A program made the position numbers and the translations under genes. Under the pieces are notes generated by a model. It was not told the origin of the DNA, ran no database searches, and worked only from the letters and a program-made list of their open reading frames with translations. A DNA stretch of 64,000 nt from Afipia sp. (GTDB lineage: Bacteria; Pseudomonadota; Alphaproteobacteria; Rhizobiales; Xanthobacteraceae), in contig JANINQ010000008.1 in assembly GCA_024508675.1 (NCBI GenBank), positions 124,001 to 188,000 of the forward strand, given 5' to 3'. Positions 16,887-26,835 of the stretch are shown piece by piece (positions within the stretch are counted from its first letter, which is position 1; each line of letters begins with the position of its first letter).

Positions 16887-17558
16887 ATGAAACGCGCTGC
16901 ACGATACGCTGTCGGCCTTGCCGCCATGGCCCTCGCGGCGATGGTGCTGGTTTTCGAATCGGCGCAGACTGCGCCGGCCCAGCCGCAGAGCGCCGACACC
17001 GATGTGCTGAGCAAGGATGCGGTGCTTCGCGATCCGGAGATTCCCGCGCTTGGCAATCCGAACGGCGACATCACCATCGTCGAGTATTTCGATTACCAGT
17101 GTCCCTACTGCAAGAAAATCTCGCCGGTGCTCGATCAGGTCATCAGCGAAGACAAGAAGGTGAGGCTGGTGCTGAAGGACTGGCCGATCCTCGGCGATCC
17201 GTCAGGCTATGCGGCGCGGCTGGTGCTGGCGACCAAGTATCAGAACAAGTACGAGGCGGCGCACCGTGCGCTGATCGTGAAGGTAGGCCGCCTCACCGAG
17301 GCGGTGATCGATGAAACGCTGACGCAGGCCGGTGTCGATGTGACCAAGGCGAATGCCGATCTCGCGGCCAACAAGGCGGCGATCGAAGCGCTGCTCAAGC
17401 GCAACAATGAGCAGGCGGAAGCCTTCGGCTTTCGCGGCACGCCTGTCTTCATTGTCGGGACGTTCCGCGTCCCCGGCGGGCTGACAGCGGAGCAATTCAA
17501 GCAGGCGATTGCCGATGCGCGCAAGGCGGCGAAGCAGGGCGGCGCCAAGGGGAAGTAG
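16887..17558 (+). CDS. DsbA family periplasmic thiol oxidoreductase
   Basis: From the ATG at 16887 the product is 223 residues with an N-terminal signal sequence (residues about 5-33, ending APAQ). The thioredoxin fold shows the active site CPYC near residue 72 (FDYQCPYCKK) and the cis-proline region FRGTPVFIVG near residue 182. The helical insertion between them is of DsbA type. It should form or isomerise disulfides in the periplasm. The neighbours give no specific partner. The frame extends upstream to 16773, but that part overlaps the preceding gene and is not signal-like. Confidence 0.9.
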   Translation: MKRAARYAVGLAAMALAAMVLVFESAQTAPAQPQSADTDVLSKDAVLRDPEIPALGNPNGDITIVEYFDYQCPYCKKISPVLDQVISEDKKVRLVLKDWPILGDPSGYAARLVLATKYQNKYEAAHRALIVKVGRLTEAVIDETLTQAGVDVTKANADLAANKAAIEALLKRNNEQAEAFGFRGTPVFIVGTFRVPGGLTAEQFKQAIADARKAAKQGGAKGK

Positions 17559-17602
17559 AACGGCGCGAGGGGCGTTAGCGGCGAGCCGCGAAGGCTGCGC
17601 TG

Positions 17603-17857
17603 CTACGGCTTGTCGAAACACTCGGCAACGTATTGCGCCAGATCGCGCCGCGGGATTTTGGCGACCTTCGCCGCGTTGTTGCATTCGATCAGCTTGAGCT
17701 GTTCGGCATGGCGCTTTTCGGCGGCTTCGCGGAATTCCGGCGCCACGCTCTTTGGATCGACGATCTTGTCGGCGCGCGCCGGCGTGCCGCTGAAACTGGC
17801 AGCTGCAAGAGCGGTCAGGACCGCTGCAACAAAAAGGAGCGTGACGCGATGGCGCAT
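17603..17857 (-). CDS. Small secreted hypothetical protein
   Basis: The ATG at 17857 (MRHRVTLL) gives 84 residues with a clear signal peptide ending near TPARADK at about residue 30. The frame extends 12 codons further upstream, but those residues would precede the signal. The mature domain of about 55 residues is charged and helical with two cysteines (IECNNAAKV and AECFDKP), which suggests a single disulfide. No family is recognised. It lies downstream of trcR on the same strand and is convergent with the DsbA-like gene. Confidence 0.6.
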   Translation of the reverse strand: MRHRVTLLFVAAVLTALAAASFSGTPARADKIVDPKSVAPEFREAAEKRHAEQLKLIECNNAAKVAKIPRRDLAQYVAECFDKP

Positions 17858-17890
17858 CACACTCCTGTACCACTCTTTGGCCTCTGACGT

Positions 17891-17946
17891 CATGCCCCGT
17901 CTGGGGCATGGTCGCGCAAGCTGACGCCCAAACGGGTGCGGGCGTC
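17891..17946. repeat. Two GC palindromes downstream of trcR
   Basis: CATGCCCC (17891-17898) pairs with GGGGCATG (17903-17910), and GACGCCC (17923-17929) pairs with GGGCGTC (17940-17946). Both are perfect. They lie between the trcR stop and the next minus-strand gene. There is no T-run, so they may attenuate transcription or simply be repeat elements of the short GC class. Confidence 0.6.
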
Positions 17947-17957
17947 CCCCGGGGCGG

Positions 17958-18659
17958 TTATTCGTCCTCGGCCTTCTTGCCGCCGATGGTCTTCAGCTTG
18001 GCGAACACGGCATCCACTTCGAGATCGTCGCGCTGCTTGTCGGTGGTCGGCGAATGCTCGTGCTCGGCATCCTTGCGGGTGGTTTCCGAGGCCGGCAACA
18101 GGGTCGCGCCGCCATACTGCTGGGCAGCGGGTTTTTCCTTGGCCGCGCGCTGCACTTCGAAATCGAGCTCGATCTGCGAGCAAAGGCCGAGGGTCACCGG
18201 GTCCATCGGCGTCAGGGTCGAGGCGTTCCAATGGGTGCGGTCGCGCACGCTCGCAATGGTCGTCTTGGTGGTGCCGACCAGGCGCATGATCTGGCTGTCC
18301 TTCAGCTCCGGATGGCTGCGCACCAGCCAGAGGATCGCACTCGGCCGCTCGTGGCGGCGGGAGACGGGGGTATAGCGCGGACCCTTTTTCTTAGCGGGTG
18401 CGGGCAGGACGACCTTGGATTCGCCGAGTTTCAGGCGATAGTCCGGGTCGGCTTCGCCCTTCTCGATTTCCTCGCGGGTGAGCTGGCCGGTGGAGATCGG
18501 GTCCATGCCCTTGATGCCCTGCGCCGCATCGCCGTCGGCGATGGCGCGGATCTCAAGGGGGTGCATCTTGGTGAACTCGGCAACCTGATCGAAGGTCAGG
18601 GCCGTGTTATCAACCAGCCACACGGCCGTCGCCTTCGGCATCAGCGGTGCATTGCTCAT
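17958..18659 (-). CDS. trcR: TrcR, RNA polymerase-associated cell-cycle regulator (DUF1013)
   Basis: I use the ATG at 18659 (MSNAPLMPKATAVWLVDNTAL), the usual N-terminus of this family, giving 233 residues. The conserved DUF1013 core runs to about residue 175. It includes FDQVAEFTKMHPLEIRAIADG, PRYTPVSRRHERPSAILWLVRSHPEL and IMRLVGTTKTTIASVRDRTHWN, the last resembling a helix-turn-helix. The C-terminal tail is acidic and probably disordered. In Caulobacter the homologue TrcR travels with RNA polymerase and affects cell-cycle transcription. The gene is divergent from ispH. Confidence 0.88.
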   Translation of the reverse strand: MSNAPLMPKATAVWLVDNTALTFDQVAEFTKMHPLEIRAIADGDAAQGIKGMDPISTGQLTREEIEKGEADPDYRLKLGESKVVLPAPAKKKGPRYTPVSRRHERPSAILWLVRSHPELKDSQIMRLVGTTKTTIASVRDRTHWNASTLTPMDPVTLGLCSQIELDFEVQRAAKEKPAAQQYGGATLLPASETTRKDAEHEHSPTTDKQRDDLEVDAVFAKLKTIGGKKAEDE

Positions 18660-18871
18660 GGCAAATCTCCTTTGCGCTTCGCCCGCCAATTTTTTGAGGG
18701 GTAAAGCCGTCTGGTCATCGGTGATGACGGGAATTCGTCCCTATATAGTCTGTGGAGGGTGGACCGTGCAATGGTTTGGATCGGCCTTGACATAATAGGG
18801 AAGGCGGCCCCAAGTCCTGTCTCGATGCTTCCCGTCCCGAAGCTCCCAAAACGCTTGATTCCGGCTCAAAA

Positions 18872-19843
18872 ATGACCCCTGACGCTCAAAAACCGCAGCT
18901 CTCTGTCGTGCTTTGTTCCCCGCGAGGTTTCTGTGCCGGGGTGGTCCGGGCCATTGATACGGTGGAACGCGCGCTCAAGCTTTACGGGGCGCCGGTCTAC
19001 GTCCGTCACGAAATCGTGCATAACCGCTATGTAGTGGAAAGCCTGCGCGAAAAAGGGGCGATTTTCGTCTCGGAATTGCACGAAATTCCCGAAACCAACG
19101 CTCCGGTGGTCTTTTCCGCCCATGGCGTGCCCAAGGCCATTCCGGCCGAGGCCGACAATCGCAATTTCTTCACCCTGGATGCGACCTGCCCGCTGGTGAC
19201 CAAGGTTCACCGCGAGGCGGCGATCCATTTCAAGCGCGGCCGGGAAATCATCCTGATCGGCCATGCCGGCCACCCGGAAGTGGTCGGCACCCTCGGCCAG
19301 TTGCCAAAGGGCGCGGTGGTCCTGATCGAAACCATGGAAGCGGCGCGGACTTTCCAGCCCAAGGATGCCTCCAAGCTCGCCTTCGTGACCCAGACCACCC
19401 TGTCGATCGACGACACCAAGGAAATCGTCGCGGTGCTCAAGGAGCGCTTTCCGGACATCGACGGCCCGCACAAGGAAGACATCTGCTACGCCACCACCAA
19501 CCGCCAGCTCGCGGTGAAGAAGGTCGCGCCGCAGGTCGAGGCCATGATCGTGGTCGGCTCGCCGAACTCGTCGAACTCGCAGCGACTGCGTGAGGTCGCC
19601 GAGCGTGAAGGCTGCAAGGTCTCCGTGCTGGTGCAGCGCGCATCCGAACTCGACTGGTCGAAGTTCGAGGGCATCAAGTCGCTCGGCATCACCGCAGGTG
19701 CGTCGGCGCCGGAAGTCATCGTCGAGGAAATCATGGACGCCTTCGCGGCCCACTATCAGTTGAAGGTGGAAACCGTGTCGGCCGCGATGGAAAACGAATT
19801 CTTCCCGCTGCCGCGTCCGCTGCGGAACGACGCGGCGGAGTAA
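18872..19843 (+). CDS. ispH: 4-hydroxy-3-methylbut-2-enyl diphosphate reductase IspH
   Basis: The 323-residue cytoplasmic iron-sulfur enzyme makes isopentenyl and dimethylallyl diphosphate in the last step of the MEP isoprenoid pathway. The three cluster cysteines are visible in SPRGFCAGV near residue 21, [11 protein letters not shown] near residue 109 and [11 protein letters not shown] near residue 208. HGVPKAI and [11 protein letters not shown] line the substrate pocket. Length and domain order are normal. It leads a same-strand run with thrB and rnhA, though the 92-base gap to thrB may contain a separate promoter. Confidence 0.97.
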   Translation: MTPDAQKPQLSVVLCSPRGFCAGVVRAIDTVERALKLYGAPVYVRHEIVHNRYVVESLREKGAIFVSELHEIPETNAPVVFSAHGVPKAIPAEADNRNFFTLDATCPLVTKVHREAAIHFKRGREIILIGHAGHPEVVGTLGQLPKGAVVLIETMEAARTFQPKDASKLAFVTQTTLSIDDTKEIVAVLKERFPDIDGPHKEDICYATTNRQLAVKKVAPQVEAMIVVGSPNSSNSQRLREVAEREGCKVSVLVQRASELDWSKFEGIKSLGITAGASAPEVIVEEIMDAFAAHYQLKVETVSAAMENEFFPLPRPLRNDAAE

Positions 19844-19935
19844 TCGCCTTGAGCGGCAGGGCGGAAGTCCTGTCGTTTTGTCCCGGATTCGTCTAGAAAT
19901 CTCAAATACTCACCCTAGAGAAATCGAGACGCCAG

Positions 19936-20916
19936 ATGGCGGTTTACACCGACGTCACCGCCGAAGAGCTTGCGGATTTTCTAACGCCCTACGGAATCGG
20001 CGAACTGCTCTCCTACAAGGGCATTGCCGAAGGCGTGGAGAATTCCAACTATCTGGTTCACACCAGCGGCGGCTCTTTCATCCTCACGCTTTACGAGAAG
20101 CGGGTCGCGAAAAACGATCTGCCGTTTTTCCTCGGGCTGATGGGCCATCTCGCGTCCCACAACATCACCTGTCCGCAGCCGGTGCTGAACAAGAGCGGCG
20201 AGGCGCTGGGCATGCTGGCCGGGCGTCCGGCGGCGATCATTACCTTTCTTGAAGGCATGTGGCCGCGGCGACCGAATGTGGCGCATTGTGCCGGTGTCGG
20301 CGCGGCGCTGGCGAAGATGCATCTGGCCGGCGCGGATTTTTCCATGACGCGCCCCAATGCACTGTCGGTGAAGGGCTGGCGGCCGCTGTTCGATCAGGCC
20401 GCGGATCGCGCGAACGATGTGCATCACGGCCTGCGCGCGCTGCTGGGCGCCGAACTCGATTATCTCGAACAGCACTGGCCCGCCGATCTGCCGAAGGGCG
20501 TGATCCACGCCGATCTGTTTCCGGACAACGTGTTCTTCCTTGGCGACAAGCTGTCAGGCCTGATCGACTTCTATTTCGCCTGCAACGATATGCTCGCCTA
20601 TGACATCGCGATCTGTCTCAACGCCTGGTGTTTCGAGATCGATCATTCCTTCAATGTCACCAAGGCGCGTGCCTTCCTCAATGCCTATGCGCGCGAGCGC
20701 AAACTGACCGCCGCCGAACAGGACGCGCTGCCGCTGTTGGCGCGGGGAGCCGCGATGCGGTTTCTTCTGACGCGGCTGGTGGACTGGCTCAATGTGCCGC
20801 CGGGCGCGCTGGTGAAGCCGAAGGACCCGCTGGAATATGTCCGCAAGCTTCGCTTTCATCAGGGCGTGAAGAACATGAGCGATTACGGCGTCGAACAGTC
20901 CGGGCTGGTGGCGTGA
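19936..20916 (+). CDS. thrB: Homoserine kinase, APH-fold type
   Basis: The 326-residue protein phosphorylates homoserine in threonine synthesis. It belongs to the aminoglycoside-phosphotransferase-fold homoserine kinases used by many alphaproteobacteria rather than the GHMP type. Visible signatures are [30 protein letters not shown], the catalytic loop [13 protein letters not shown] near residue 190 and the metal site [11 protein letters not shown] near residue 210. Its stop overlaps the rnhA start (GTGA), so translation of the two is probably coupled. The same pair order is common in related genomes. Confidence 0.95.
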   Translation: MAVYTDVTAEELADFLTPYGIGELLSYKGIAEGVENSNYLVHTSGGSFILTLYEKRVAKNDLPFFLGLMGHLASHNITCPQPVLNKSGEALGMLAGRPAAIITFLEGMWPRRPNVAHCAGVGAALAKMHLAGADFSMTRPNALSVKGWRPLFDQAADRANDVHHGLRALLGAELDYLEQHWPADLPKGVIHADLFPDNVFFLGDKLSGLIDFYFACNDMLAYDIAICLNAWCFEIDHSFNVTKARAFLNAYARERKLTAAEQDALPLLARGAAMRFLLTRLVDWLNVPPGALVKPKDPLEYVRKLRFHQGVKNMSDYGVEQSGLVA

Positions 20917-21377
20917 GCGATAAGACGATATCCGATAAGAGTTTGCCGCATGTGACCATCTTCACCGACGGCGCGTGCTCCGGAAACCCGGGGCCGGGCG
21001 GCTGGGGCGCGATCCTTCGTTTCGGCGATGTCGAGAAAGAGCTGAAGGGCGGCGAGAATCCGTCGACCAACAACCGCATGGAATTGATGGCGGCGATTTC
21101 GGCGCTGGAAGCCCTGAAAAAACCGGCCTCGGTCGATCTCACCACCGACAGCCAGTATGTGCGTCAGGGCATCACCGGCTGGATTCACAACTGGAAGCGC
21201 AACGGCTGGAAGACCGCCGACAAGAAGCCGGTGAAGAACGCGGATCTGTGGCAGCGGCTCGATGCGGCGCTCAAGCAGCATTATGTGCGCTGGCACTGGA
21301 TCAAGGGCCACGCGGGTCACGCCGAGAATGAACGCGCCGATCAGCTGGCGCGGGATGGCCTGGCGGAAAACAGGTAG
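20913..21377 (+). CDS. rnhA: Ribonuclease HI
   Basis: I use the GTG at 20913, which overlaps the thrB stop by four bases and gives 154 residues, the standard size. The four metal-binding acids are in [35 protein letters not shown] and NERADQLA. The basic protrusion [20 protein letters not shown] is present. It removes RNA from RNA-DNA hybrids. An open frame runs further upstream but lies inside thrB in another frame. Confidence 0.96.
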   Translation: MSDKTISDKSLPHVTIFTDGACSGNPGPGGWGAILRFGDVEKELKGGENPSTNNRMELMAAISALEALKKPASVDLTTDSQYVRQGITGWIHNWKRNGWKTADKKPVKNADLWQRLDAALKQHYVRWHWIKGHAGHAENERADQLARDGLAENR

Positions 21378-21415
21378 TCCCCCACGGGGGTCGTCCCGGC
21401 TTTCGCCGGGATGAC
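21378..21415. terminator. Hairpins between convergent rnhA and peroxiredoxin genes
   Basis: A short CCCCC-AC-GGGGG palindrome at 21379-21390 is followed by a hairpin, TCCCGGC-TTTC-GCCGGGA, at 21394-21411 with flanking GTC and GAC. The position in a 76-base convergent gap suits a bidirectional terminator. A T-run is lacking, so it could equally be a repeat element. Confidence 0.5.
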
Positions 21416-21453
21416 ATTTGGTATGTTTCAGCTTCCGCGGATAAATGCTCGGC

Positions 21454-21939
21454 TCAAAGCTGCGACAGCAGCGTGTCTCCGCCGGAGACCTCGACCTTGC
21501 TCGGCACGGCTTCGAGATTGAGAATCTTCACCACGCTGTCATCCACCAGCATCGAATAACGCTTGGACCGGATGCCGAGGCCGTTGCCCGAGGCATCGAG
21601 TTCAAGACCAATGGCCTTGGCGAAGTCGGCATTGCCGTCAGCAAGGAAGATCGCCTCATCGCGCTGGTCGGTGTCGCGCTTCCAGGCGTTCATCACGAAG
21701 GCGTCGTTGACCGAGACCACGGCGATGGTGTCCACGCCCTTGTCCTTGAGCGCATAGGCATTCAGGAAAATGCTCGGCATGTGCATCTTGTGGCAGGTGC
21801 CGGTATAGGCGCCGGGCACGGCGAACAGCGCGACTTTCTTGCCCTTGAAAACATCGGTGGTGGTTTTGGTCTGAACGCCATCCGCGGTCATCACGCGGAA
21901 GGTGGACTCGGGCAGCTTGTCGCCAACTTTGATGGTCAT
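21454..21939 (-). CDS. Peroxiredoxin, Prx5/AhpE-like
   Basis: The ATG at 21939 opens MTIKVGDKLPESTFRVM, the standard N-terminus of bacterial Prx5 proteins, and gives 161 residues. The peroxidatic site is VPGAYTGTCHKMHMPSI near residue 41, with a Gly where many relatives have Pro (TPTC). No resolving Cys is evident, which suggests a one-Cys mechanism using glutathione or glutaredoxin. It should reduce hydrogen peroxide and alkyl hydroperoxides in the cytosol. Confidence 0.92.
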   Translation of the reverse strand: MTIKVGDKLPESTFRVMTADGVQTKTTTDVFKGKKVALFAVPGAYTGTCHKMHMPSIFLNAYALKDKGVDTIAVVSVNDAFVMNAWKRDTDQRDEAIFLADGNADFAKAIGLELDASGNGLGIRSKRYSMLVDDSVVKILNLEAVPSKVEVSGGDTLLSQL

Positions 21940-22057
21940 CGGTACTCTCCGTGGGATCGATGCGGTGTCATAGCGCGCTTTTCGTGCGCGGGGGAGCACG
22001 TTTTATAAAGGAAGGCCGGGCGGCATCGCTTGTTGCGGTGCGATCCCGGCTCATCTG

Positions 22058-22909
22058 TCACGGAAGCTTCGCGTTGACTTCGTAAGCGCCGCCCGGTCCG
22101 GCGACCGTCAGTTTCAGCGTTGCGCCGTCGGCGCTTGCGCCCGGAGGCAGACCATCGAGTTCGAATGCAAACCGCTGGACGCCCGGTTCGCGTTTGACGA
22201 GTTTCGGCACCGGCAGCGCCCAGTCCGGCGTCGGCCCTTCGGCAAAGAGCTGGACGTCCTTGTCCCTGCCGGATGGAGCCTTGTCATCCTGCACGGCGAC
22301 ATCGACCTGCACCACATTGCCCTCGCGCCGGACGTCGCGGATCGAGAGCGCACCTGCGTCGCCGACTTTGGCGGGTTTCGGCACAGTGTCGAGCGCGCCG
22401 GAAATCGCGCCGTCTTCGGTCGAGGCGACGCTGACAAAGGCAAGCTCCGCCTGCGCCTCGACCGGAATGCAGAGCTTTTCGCACACGGCGTAACTGATCG
22501 ATGCGCGCAGCGTCACCGGCTTGTCAGGACTCTTTGCAATGATGCGTAGCGGCAGCGTCACCTGGTTTTTGTAACCGAACGAGATGCCGCCTGCGCCGTC
22601 CGGAAATTTCGTCGGCGCGGGCCAGAGAATTTTGACCGACTCGACATTGTCGGATTTCGAGAAATCGATCCGCGGCGGCACACCGGAATCGCCCGGTGTA
22701 CGCCAATAGGTTTTCCAGCCCGGCTGCAACTGGAAGCCGATCCCGCCCAGCAGCACGCCGCCGCTACGCGAACCGGCGATCAGCCGCACCGACGAATACG
22801 TATCCTTGATCCAGGGCGAGACGTCCTGCGCGCGCGCGCCATCAGGCGCGAGACAGGCCATCGTGGCAAGTGCAAGGGAGGCAGCGCGAGCGGGAACCAT
22901 CAGTGTCAT
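22058..22909 (-). CDS. DsbD N-terminal-like periplasmic protein
   Basis: The 283-residue protein has a signal peptide (residues about 5-27, ending GARAQ). Its DsbD-alpha-like immunoglobulin domain includes IGFQLQPGWKTYWRTPGDSGVPP near residue 56 and ISYAVCEKLCIPVEAQAEL near residue 140, where CEKLC supplies the redox cysteine pair. Full DsbD would continue into a membrane electron-transfer domain and a thioredoxin domain, and both are missing here. It may take part in periplasmic thiol relay or copper-related protein maturation. This is common in Rhizobiales but little studied. Confidence 0.82.
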   Translation of the reverse strand: MTLMVPARAASLALATMACLAPDGARAQDVSPWIKDTYSSVRLIAGSRSGGVLLGGIGFQLQPGWKTYWRTPGDSGVPPRIDFSKSDNVESVKILWPAPTKFPDGAGGISFGYKNQVTLPLRIIAKSPDKPVTLRASISYAVCEKLCIPVEAQAELAFVSVASTEDGAISGALDTVPKPAKVGDAGALSIRDVRREGNVVQVDVAVQDDKAPSGRDKDVQLFAEGPTPDWALPVPKLVKREPGVQRFAFELDGLPPGASADGATLKLTVAGPGGAYEVNAKLP

Positions 22910-23068
22910 GAAACGTCCTTACAGGGTGGTATCCCTGTGAACCATTGAATTGCCCGTGATCCAGTCTTTTTCGCGGCCAAACGCCGCTAGTGGAGGCCCC
23001 CGGTAGCTTGATTGACAGACGTTGCACCCAATATCAGGATAGTCTGACAGCATGAGAGTCGTTTGCGA

Positions 23069-23719
23069 ATGAGCACCGCGCGCAAGAAGACGGGAAGGCC
23101 TGCTGGCGGCCCTATCGTGGCCGAAGGCGAAACGTCTGGCGTTGGTTATCTCGACGGTCAGTTGCTGATTGCCATGCCTGTGATGGACGATGAACGCTTC
23201 GCCCGCTCGGTGATCTATATGTGCGCGCATTCATCCGAAGGCGCGATGGGCATCATTGTCAATCGTCCCGCAGGCAGCATTGATTTTCCGCAATTGCTGG
23301 TGCAACTCGACATCATCAACAAGGCCGATCAGATCAAGCTGCCCGGCGGCGCGGAGGACATGAAGGTCCTCAAGGGCGGGCCGGTCGATACCGGCCGCGG
23401 CTTCGTGCTGCATTCGAGCGATTTCTTCATCAAGGATGCGACATTGCCGATCGATGACGGCATCTGTCTCACCGCGACGCTCGATATTCTGAAAGCAATT
23501 GCCGCCGGCTCCGGCCCCAAGCACGCCATTCTGGCGCTGGGCTATGCCGGCTGGGCGCCGGGCCAGCTCGAGAATGAAATCCAGCATAATGGCTGGCTGC
23601 ACTGTCCCGCCGATCCCGATCTGATTTTCGGAATGGACGCCGAGGACAAATACCAGCGCGCACTGGAAAAGATCGGCATCGATCTGGCGATGCTGTCCAA
23701 CGAAGCCGGCCACGCGTAG
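23069..23719 (+). CDS. YqgE/AlgH family protein
   Basis: From the ATG at 23069 the protein is 216 residues. Family motifs are [41 protein letters not shown] near residue 25, [13 protein letters not shown] near residue 108, [22 protein letters not shown] near residue 155, and a terminal helical stretch. It is cytoplasmic, and its molecular function is not established. A TTG six bases upstream is a possible but weaker start. The gene is convergent with the EAL-domain gene. Confidence 0.9.
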   Translation: MSTARKKTGRPAGGPIVAEGETSGVGYLDGQLLIAMPVMDDERFARSVIYMCAHSSEGAMGIIVNRPAGSIDFPQLLVQLDIINKADQIKLPGGAEDMKVLKGGPVDTGRGFVLHSSDFFIKDATLPIDDGICLTATLDILKAIAAGSGPKHAILALGYAGWAPGQLENEIQHNGWLHCPADPDLIFGMDAEDKYQRALEKIGIDLAMLSNEAGHA

Positions 23720-23733
23720 CAGGCGTACTCATC

Positions 23734-23843
23734 CGTCATTGCGAGCGAAGCGAAGCAATCCATTCTTGGTTATTGGCTCTACGCTCTTGGCGTGCTTTCA
23801 AGAATCTGGACTGCTTCGTCGCAAAGTGCTCCTCGCAATGACG
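23734..23843. repeat. Palindromic intergenic repeat (CGTCATTGCGAG type)
   Basis: The ends CGTCATTGCGAG (23734-23745) and CTCGCAATGACG (23832-23843) are perfect inverted repeats. Inside are further matching segments such as GAAGCAATCCATTCTT and AAGAATCTGGACTGCTTC. Elements with this sequence are familiar from Bradyrhizobium-type genomes, where they are scattered between genes. It fills most of a convergent gap. Confidence 0.75.
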
Positions 23844-23871
23844 GGCGAGAATTCTCTGCGCCTGGCTGTTT

Positions 23872-26835
23872 TTACGCCGTTTCCGGTCCCGGAACAGCAG
23901 CAGGCGCGGGAGTTGCGGCGGGCTTCATGATGTTGCGTACGCTCTGCCGGCGGTTGCGCGGCTGCGGCACTTTCTCGCCGGTCAGAAGGCGGATGGTCGC
24001 ATCGGCATCGACCGGCTCGCCGAAGGCGAAGCCCTGCGCATATTCACAGCCGAGCTGGAACAGCTCCACTGCGTCCGAATCTGTTTCAGCGCCTTCCGCC
24101 ACGACTTCCATGTTGAGATCGTGTGCCAGCGCGACAATGGATTTCAGCAGCACCGGCCGCGCGCCGCGGCTGGAGGTACGCACGAAGGACTGGTCGATCT
24201 TGATGGTGTCGAACGGGAAGCGCTGCAGGTAGGCGAGCGACGAATGTCCGGTGCCGAAATCGTCGAGTGAGAGGCCGACGCCGAGCTCCTTGATCCGGTG
24301 CAGCATCTGCGCGGCATGTTCCGGATTTTCCATCACCAGCGATTCAGTCAGCTCGAGCTTGAGCGAGCCACGCGCCACCGCCGAGCGTGAGAGCACACCG
24401 CGCACGTCGTGAATCAGATCGTGCCGCAGCAACTGCCGCGACGAGACGTTGACGCTGGCGAAGATCGGCTCGCGGGCGCGCACCGTGCGCTGCCAGACCG
24501 CAAGCTGCTTGGCGGTGGTGTCCATCACGAACAGGCCGAGCTCGACGATCAGGCCGATCTCTTCCGCGATGGAAATGAATTCCGACGGCGACATCCGGCC
24601 GAGCTTGGGGTGATCCCAGCGCGCCAGCGCCTCGAAGCCTGCGATGGAGCGATCTTCCAGCCGCACGATGGGCTGATAGAGAATGGTGATTTCCTCGCGC
24701 TCGATGGCGCGGCGCAGTTCGGATTCCAGCGCTAGACGGTCGGTCTTGCGGGCGCGCATCGCGGGCTTGTAGACGTCGATGCGGTCGCCGCCGATGCGCT
24801 TGGAGTGATACATCGCCAGTTCCGCATCCTTGATGATCTCGTCGGACAGCGGCGTCTGCGGATCGCTTAGCGCAAGGCCGATGGATGCGGTCAGGAAAAT
24901 CTCGCGGCCATCGAATGCGATCGGTGCGCGGATGGTCTTCCGGATGGTTTCGGCGAAGGCGGTAATGCGCGCCGGTTCGTGTTCCGAGGTGAGGATCAGG
25001 CCGAACTGGTCACCGGCGAGACGCGCCAGCGTGTCCTGCGGCTTCAGGATGCGGGCGAGGCGGCGCGCCAGCGTCAGCAGGATCGAGTCGCCCACGGCGA
25101 TGCCGACGGAATCGTTGACCTGCTTGAAGCGGTCGAGATCGATCACCATCACCGTGGGGCGCAGGTTGGTCGCGGTCTTGGCGAACATCGAGAGCGCGCT
25201 GAGGCGGTCGATAAAGAGCTGGCGGTTCGGCAGGCCGGTGAGGTTGTCGTGGACCGAGTCGTGCAGCAGCCGCTCTTCGGCATTCTTGGTTTCGGTGACG
25301 TCGGTGAGCGTGCCGACCACGCGGGAGACTTCGCCGTCGGAGCCGACCACCGGACGCGCCTTGAGCGCGAACCACATGAAGTGGCCGTCCGGCGTACGCA
25401 GCCGGAAGTCCTGCACCAGGCGGCCGCGGCGCTGATCGAGCACACTGTCGAGAGCGGCGCGGAAGCGATCCTGATCGAGTGGGTGCAAAACCTCGAGCCA
25501 CTTCGCAGCAGGACCTTCGAGCGTGCCGCGCTTGAGGCCGAGCAAGCCTTCGGTCTCGGGGCTGGTGAACACCTTGTCGGCGGAGACGTCCCAATCCCAG
25601 ATCAGATCGCCGGAGCCGGTCAGCGCGAGGGCGCGGCGCTCCACGTCGGAGACGACGCCGGTGGTGGCACCGCCGCCTGCGAAGGCATGCTGCATCACCG
25701 TGAAGCCGATCAGCATCACAATTAGCACGAGACCGCCGAGCAGCGCCGGTCCCACGATGTCGTTGGTGACGCCGCCCGCGATGGTCATGCCCGCCGCGAT
25801 CACCCATACGACAAGCAGGAACCATGTCGGGATCAGCAGCACCGCGCGGTCGAAACCATGGGTGGAGAGATAGACGATCAGCGCAAAGCCAAAGACCGCG
25901 ATCAGCGCCAGCGAGATACGCGCGATGCCCGATGCGACCGCAGGATCGAACAGCGCGAGCGCGACCAGCGCGCCGAGGAACACCAGCCAGCCCATGGTGA
26001 TGTGCGAATAGCGCACATGCCATCGCGACAGATTGAGATAGGCAAACAGGAACACCAGCAGCGTCGCCGCCAGCATTGCTTCACCCGCGGCGCGCCAGAC
26101 GCGTTCCGCGCCGGCGGACATGTCGAAGACCTTGCCCCAGAATCCGAAGTCGACGCCGATGTAGACAAGAACCGCCCAGGCCAGCGCCGCAGCGGCGGGG
26201 AACATGATCGAGCCCTTCACCACGAACAGGATGGTCAGCACCAGCGCGAGCAGACCCGAGATGCCGATGACGATGCCCTGATAGAGCGTGAAGGAGTTGA
26301 CCTTGTCCTTGTAGGCTTCCGGTTCCCACAGATAGAGCTGCGGAATCTTGTCGGTGCGCAGTTCGGCGACGAAGGTGATTACCGCGCCGGGATCGAGGGT
26401 GATGCGGAACACGTCGGCGGTGGCGTTGTCCTGACGTTCGGGGCGGTCGCCGGTCGATGGCGTGATCGAGGCGATGCGGGAGAGGCCGAGATCCGGCCAC
26501 AGCAGGCCCGACGAGACGATGCGGTAATGCGGCACGACAATCAGGCGGTCGAGCTGGTCGTCGGTGTTGTTGGTCAGCGCGAACACGATCCAGTTCTGGC
26601 CGCCTTCACGCGCGCGTACCTCGATGCGGCGGACGATGCCGTCGGTGCCGGGCGCGGTGGAGACCTGGATGCGATCGGTGTCGCTGCGCTGGAACTCGAG
26701 CACGCCGGTGAGATCGATCGCAGGCGCGTCGCTGCGCACGCTGATCGCATCAAGCGCGTGTGCCGGCTGGGCTGCGGCAAAAAGGATCAAGCTCAGCAGA
26801 CATGAGAGCGCTGCGGCACGAAGCGAACTTCGCAT
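23872..26835 (-). CDS. Membrane GGDEF/EAL protein with 7TM sensor and PAS domain
   Basis: From the ATG at 26835 (987 residues) a signal peptide (residues 1-27) precedes a periplasmic domain of about 160 residues. Seven or eight membrane segments follow (about 195-390), then PAS (about 405-530), GGDEF (about 540-700) and EAL (about 705-945) domains. The GGDEF signature is degenerate: AGDQF at 25003-25017. The EAL domain keeps GFEALARW, NVSSRQL, ELTESL, DDFGTGHSSL, KIDQSF and AEGAET. I therefore expect a cyclic-di-GMP phosphodiesterase with a non-synthetic, possibly GTP-sensing, GGDEF domain. The layout resembles 7TMR-DISM sensors. The frame can be extended to a TTG at 26874, but the ATG sits exactly at the signal peptide. 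Confidence 0.88.
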   Translation of the reverse strand: MRSSLRAAALSCLLSLILFAAAQPAHALDAISVRSDAPAIDLTGVLEFQRSDTDRIQVSTAPGTDGIVRRIEVRAREGGQNWIVFALTNNTDDQLDRLIVVPHYRIVSSGLLWPDLGLSRIASITPSTGDRPERQDNATADVFRITLDPGAVITFVAELRTDKIPQLYLWEPEAYKDKVNSFTLYQGIVIGISGLLALVLTILFVVKGSIMFPAAAALAWAVLVYIGVDFGFWGKVFDMSAGAERVWRAAGEAMLAATLLVFLFAYLNLSRWHVRYSHITMGWLVFLGALVALALFDPAVASGIARISLALIAVFGFALIVYLSTHGFDRAVLLIPTWFLLVVWVIAAGMTIAGGVTNDIVGPALLGGLVLIVMLIGFTVMQHAFAGGGATTGVVSDVERRALALTGSGDLIWDWDVSADKVFTSPETEGLLGLKRGTLEGPAAKWLEVLHPLDQDRFRAALDSVLDQRRGRLVQDFRLRTPDGHFMWFALKARPVVGSDGEVSRVVGTLTDVTETKNAEERLLHDSVHDNLTGLPNRQLFIDRLSALSMFAKTATNLRPTVMVIDLDRFKQVNDSVGIAVGDSILLTLARRLARILKPQDTLARLAGDQFGLILTSEHEPARITAFAETIRKTIRAPIAFDGREIFLTASIGLALSDPQTPLSDEIIKDAELAMYHSKRIGGDRIDVYKPAMRARKTDRLALESELRRAIEREEITILYQPIVRLEDRSIAGFEALARWDHPKLGRMSPSEFISIAEEIGLIVELGLFVMDTTAKQLAVWQRTVRAREPIFASVNVSSRQLLRHDLIHDVRGVLSRSAVARGSLKLELTESLVMENPEHAAQMLHRIKELGVGLSLDDFGTGHSSLAYLQRFPFDTIKIDQSFVRTSSRGARPVLLKSIVALAHDLNMEVVAEGAETDSDAVELFQLGCEYAQGFAFGEPVDADATIRLLTGEKVPQPRNRRQSVRNIMKPAATPAPAAVPGPETA

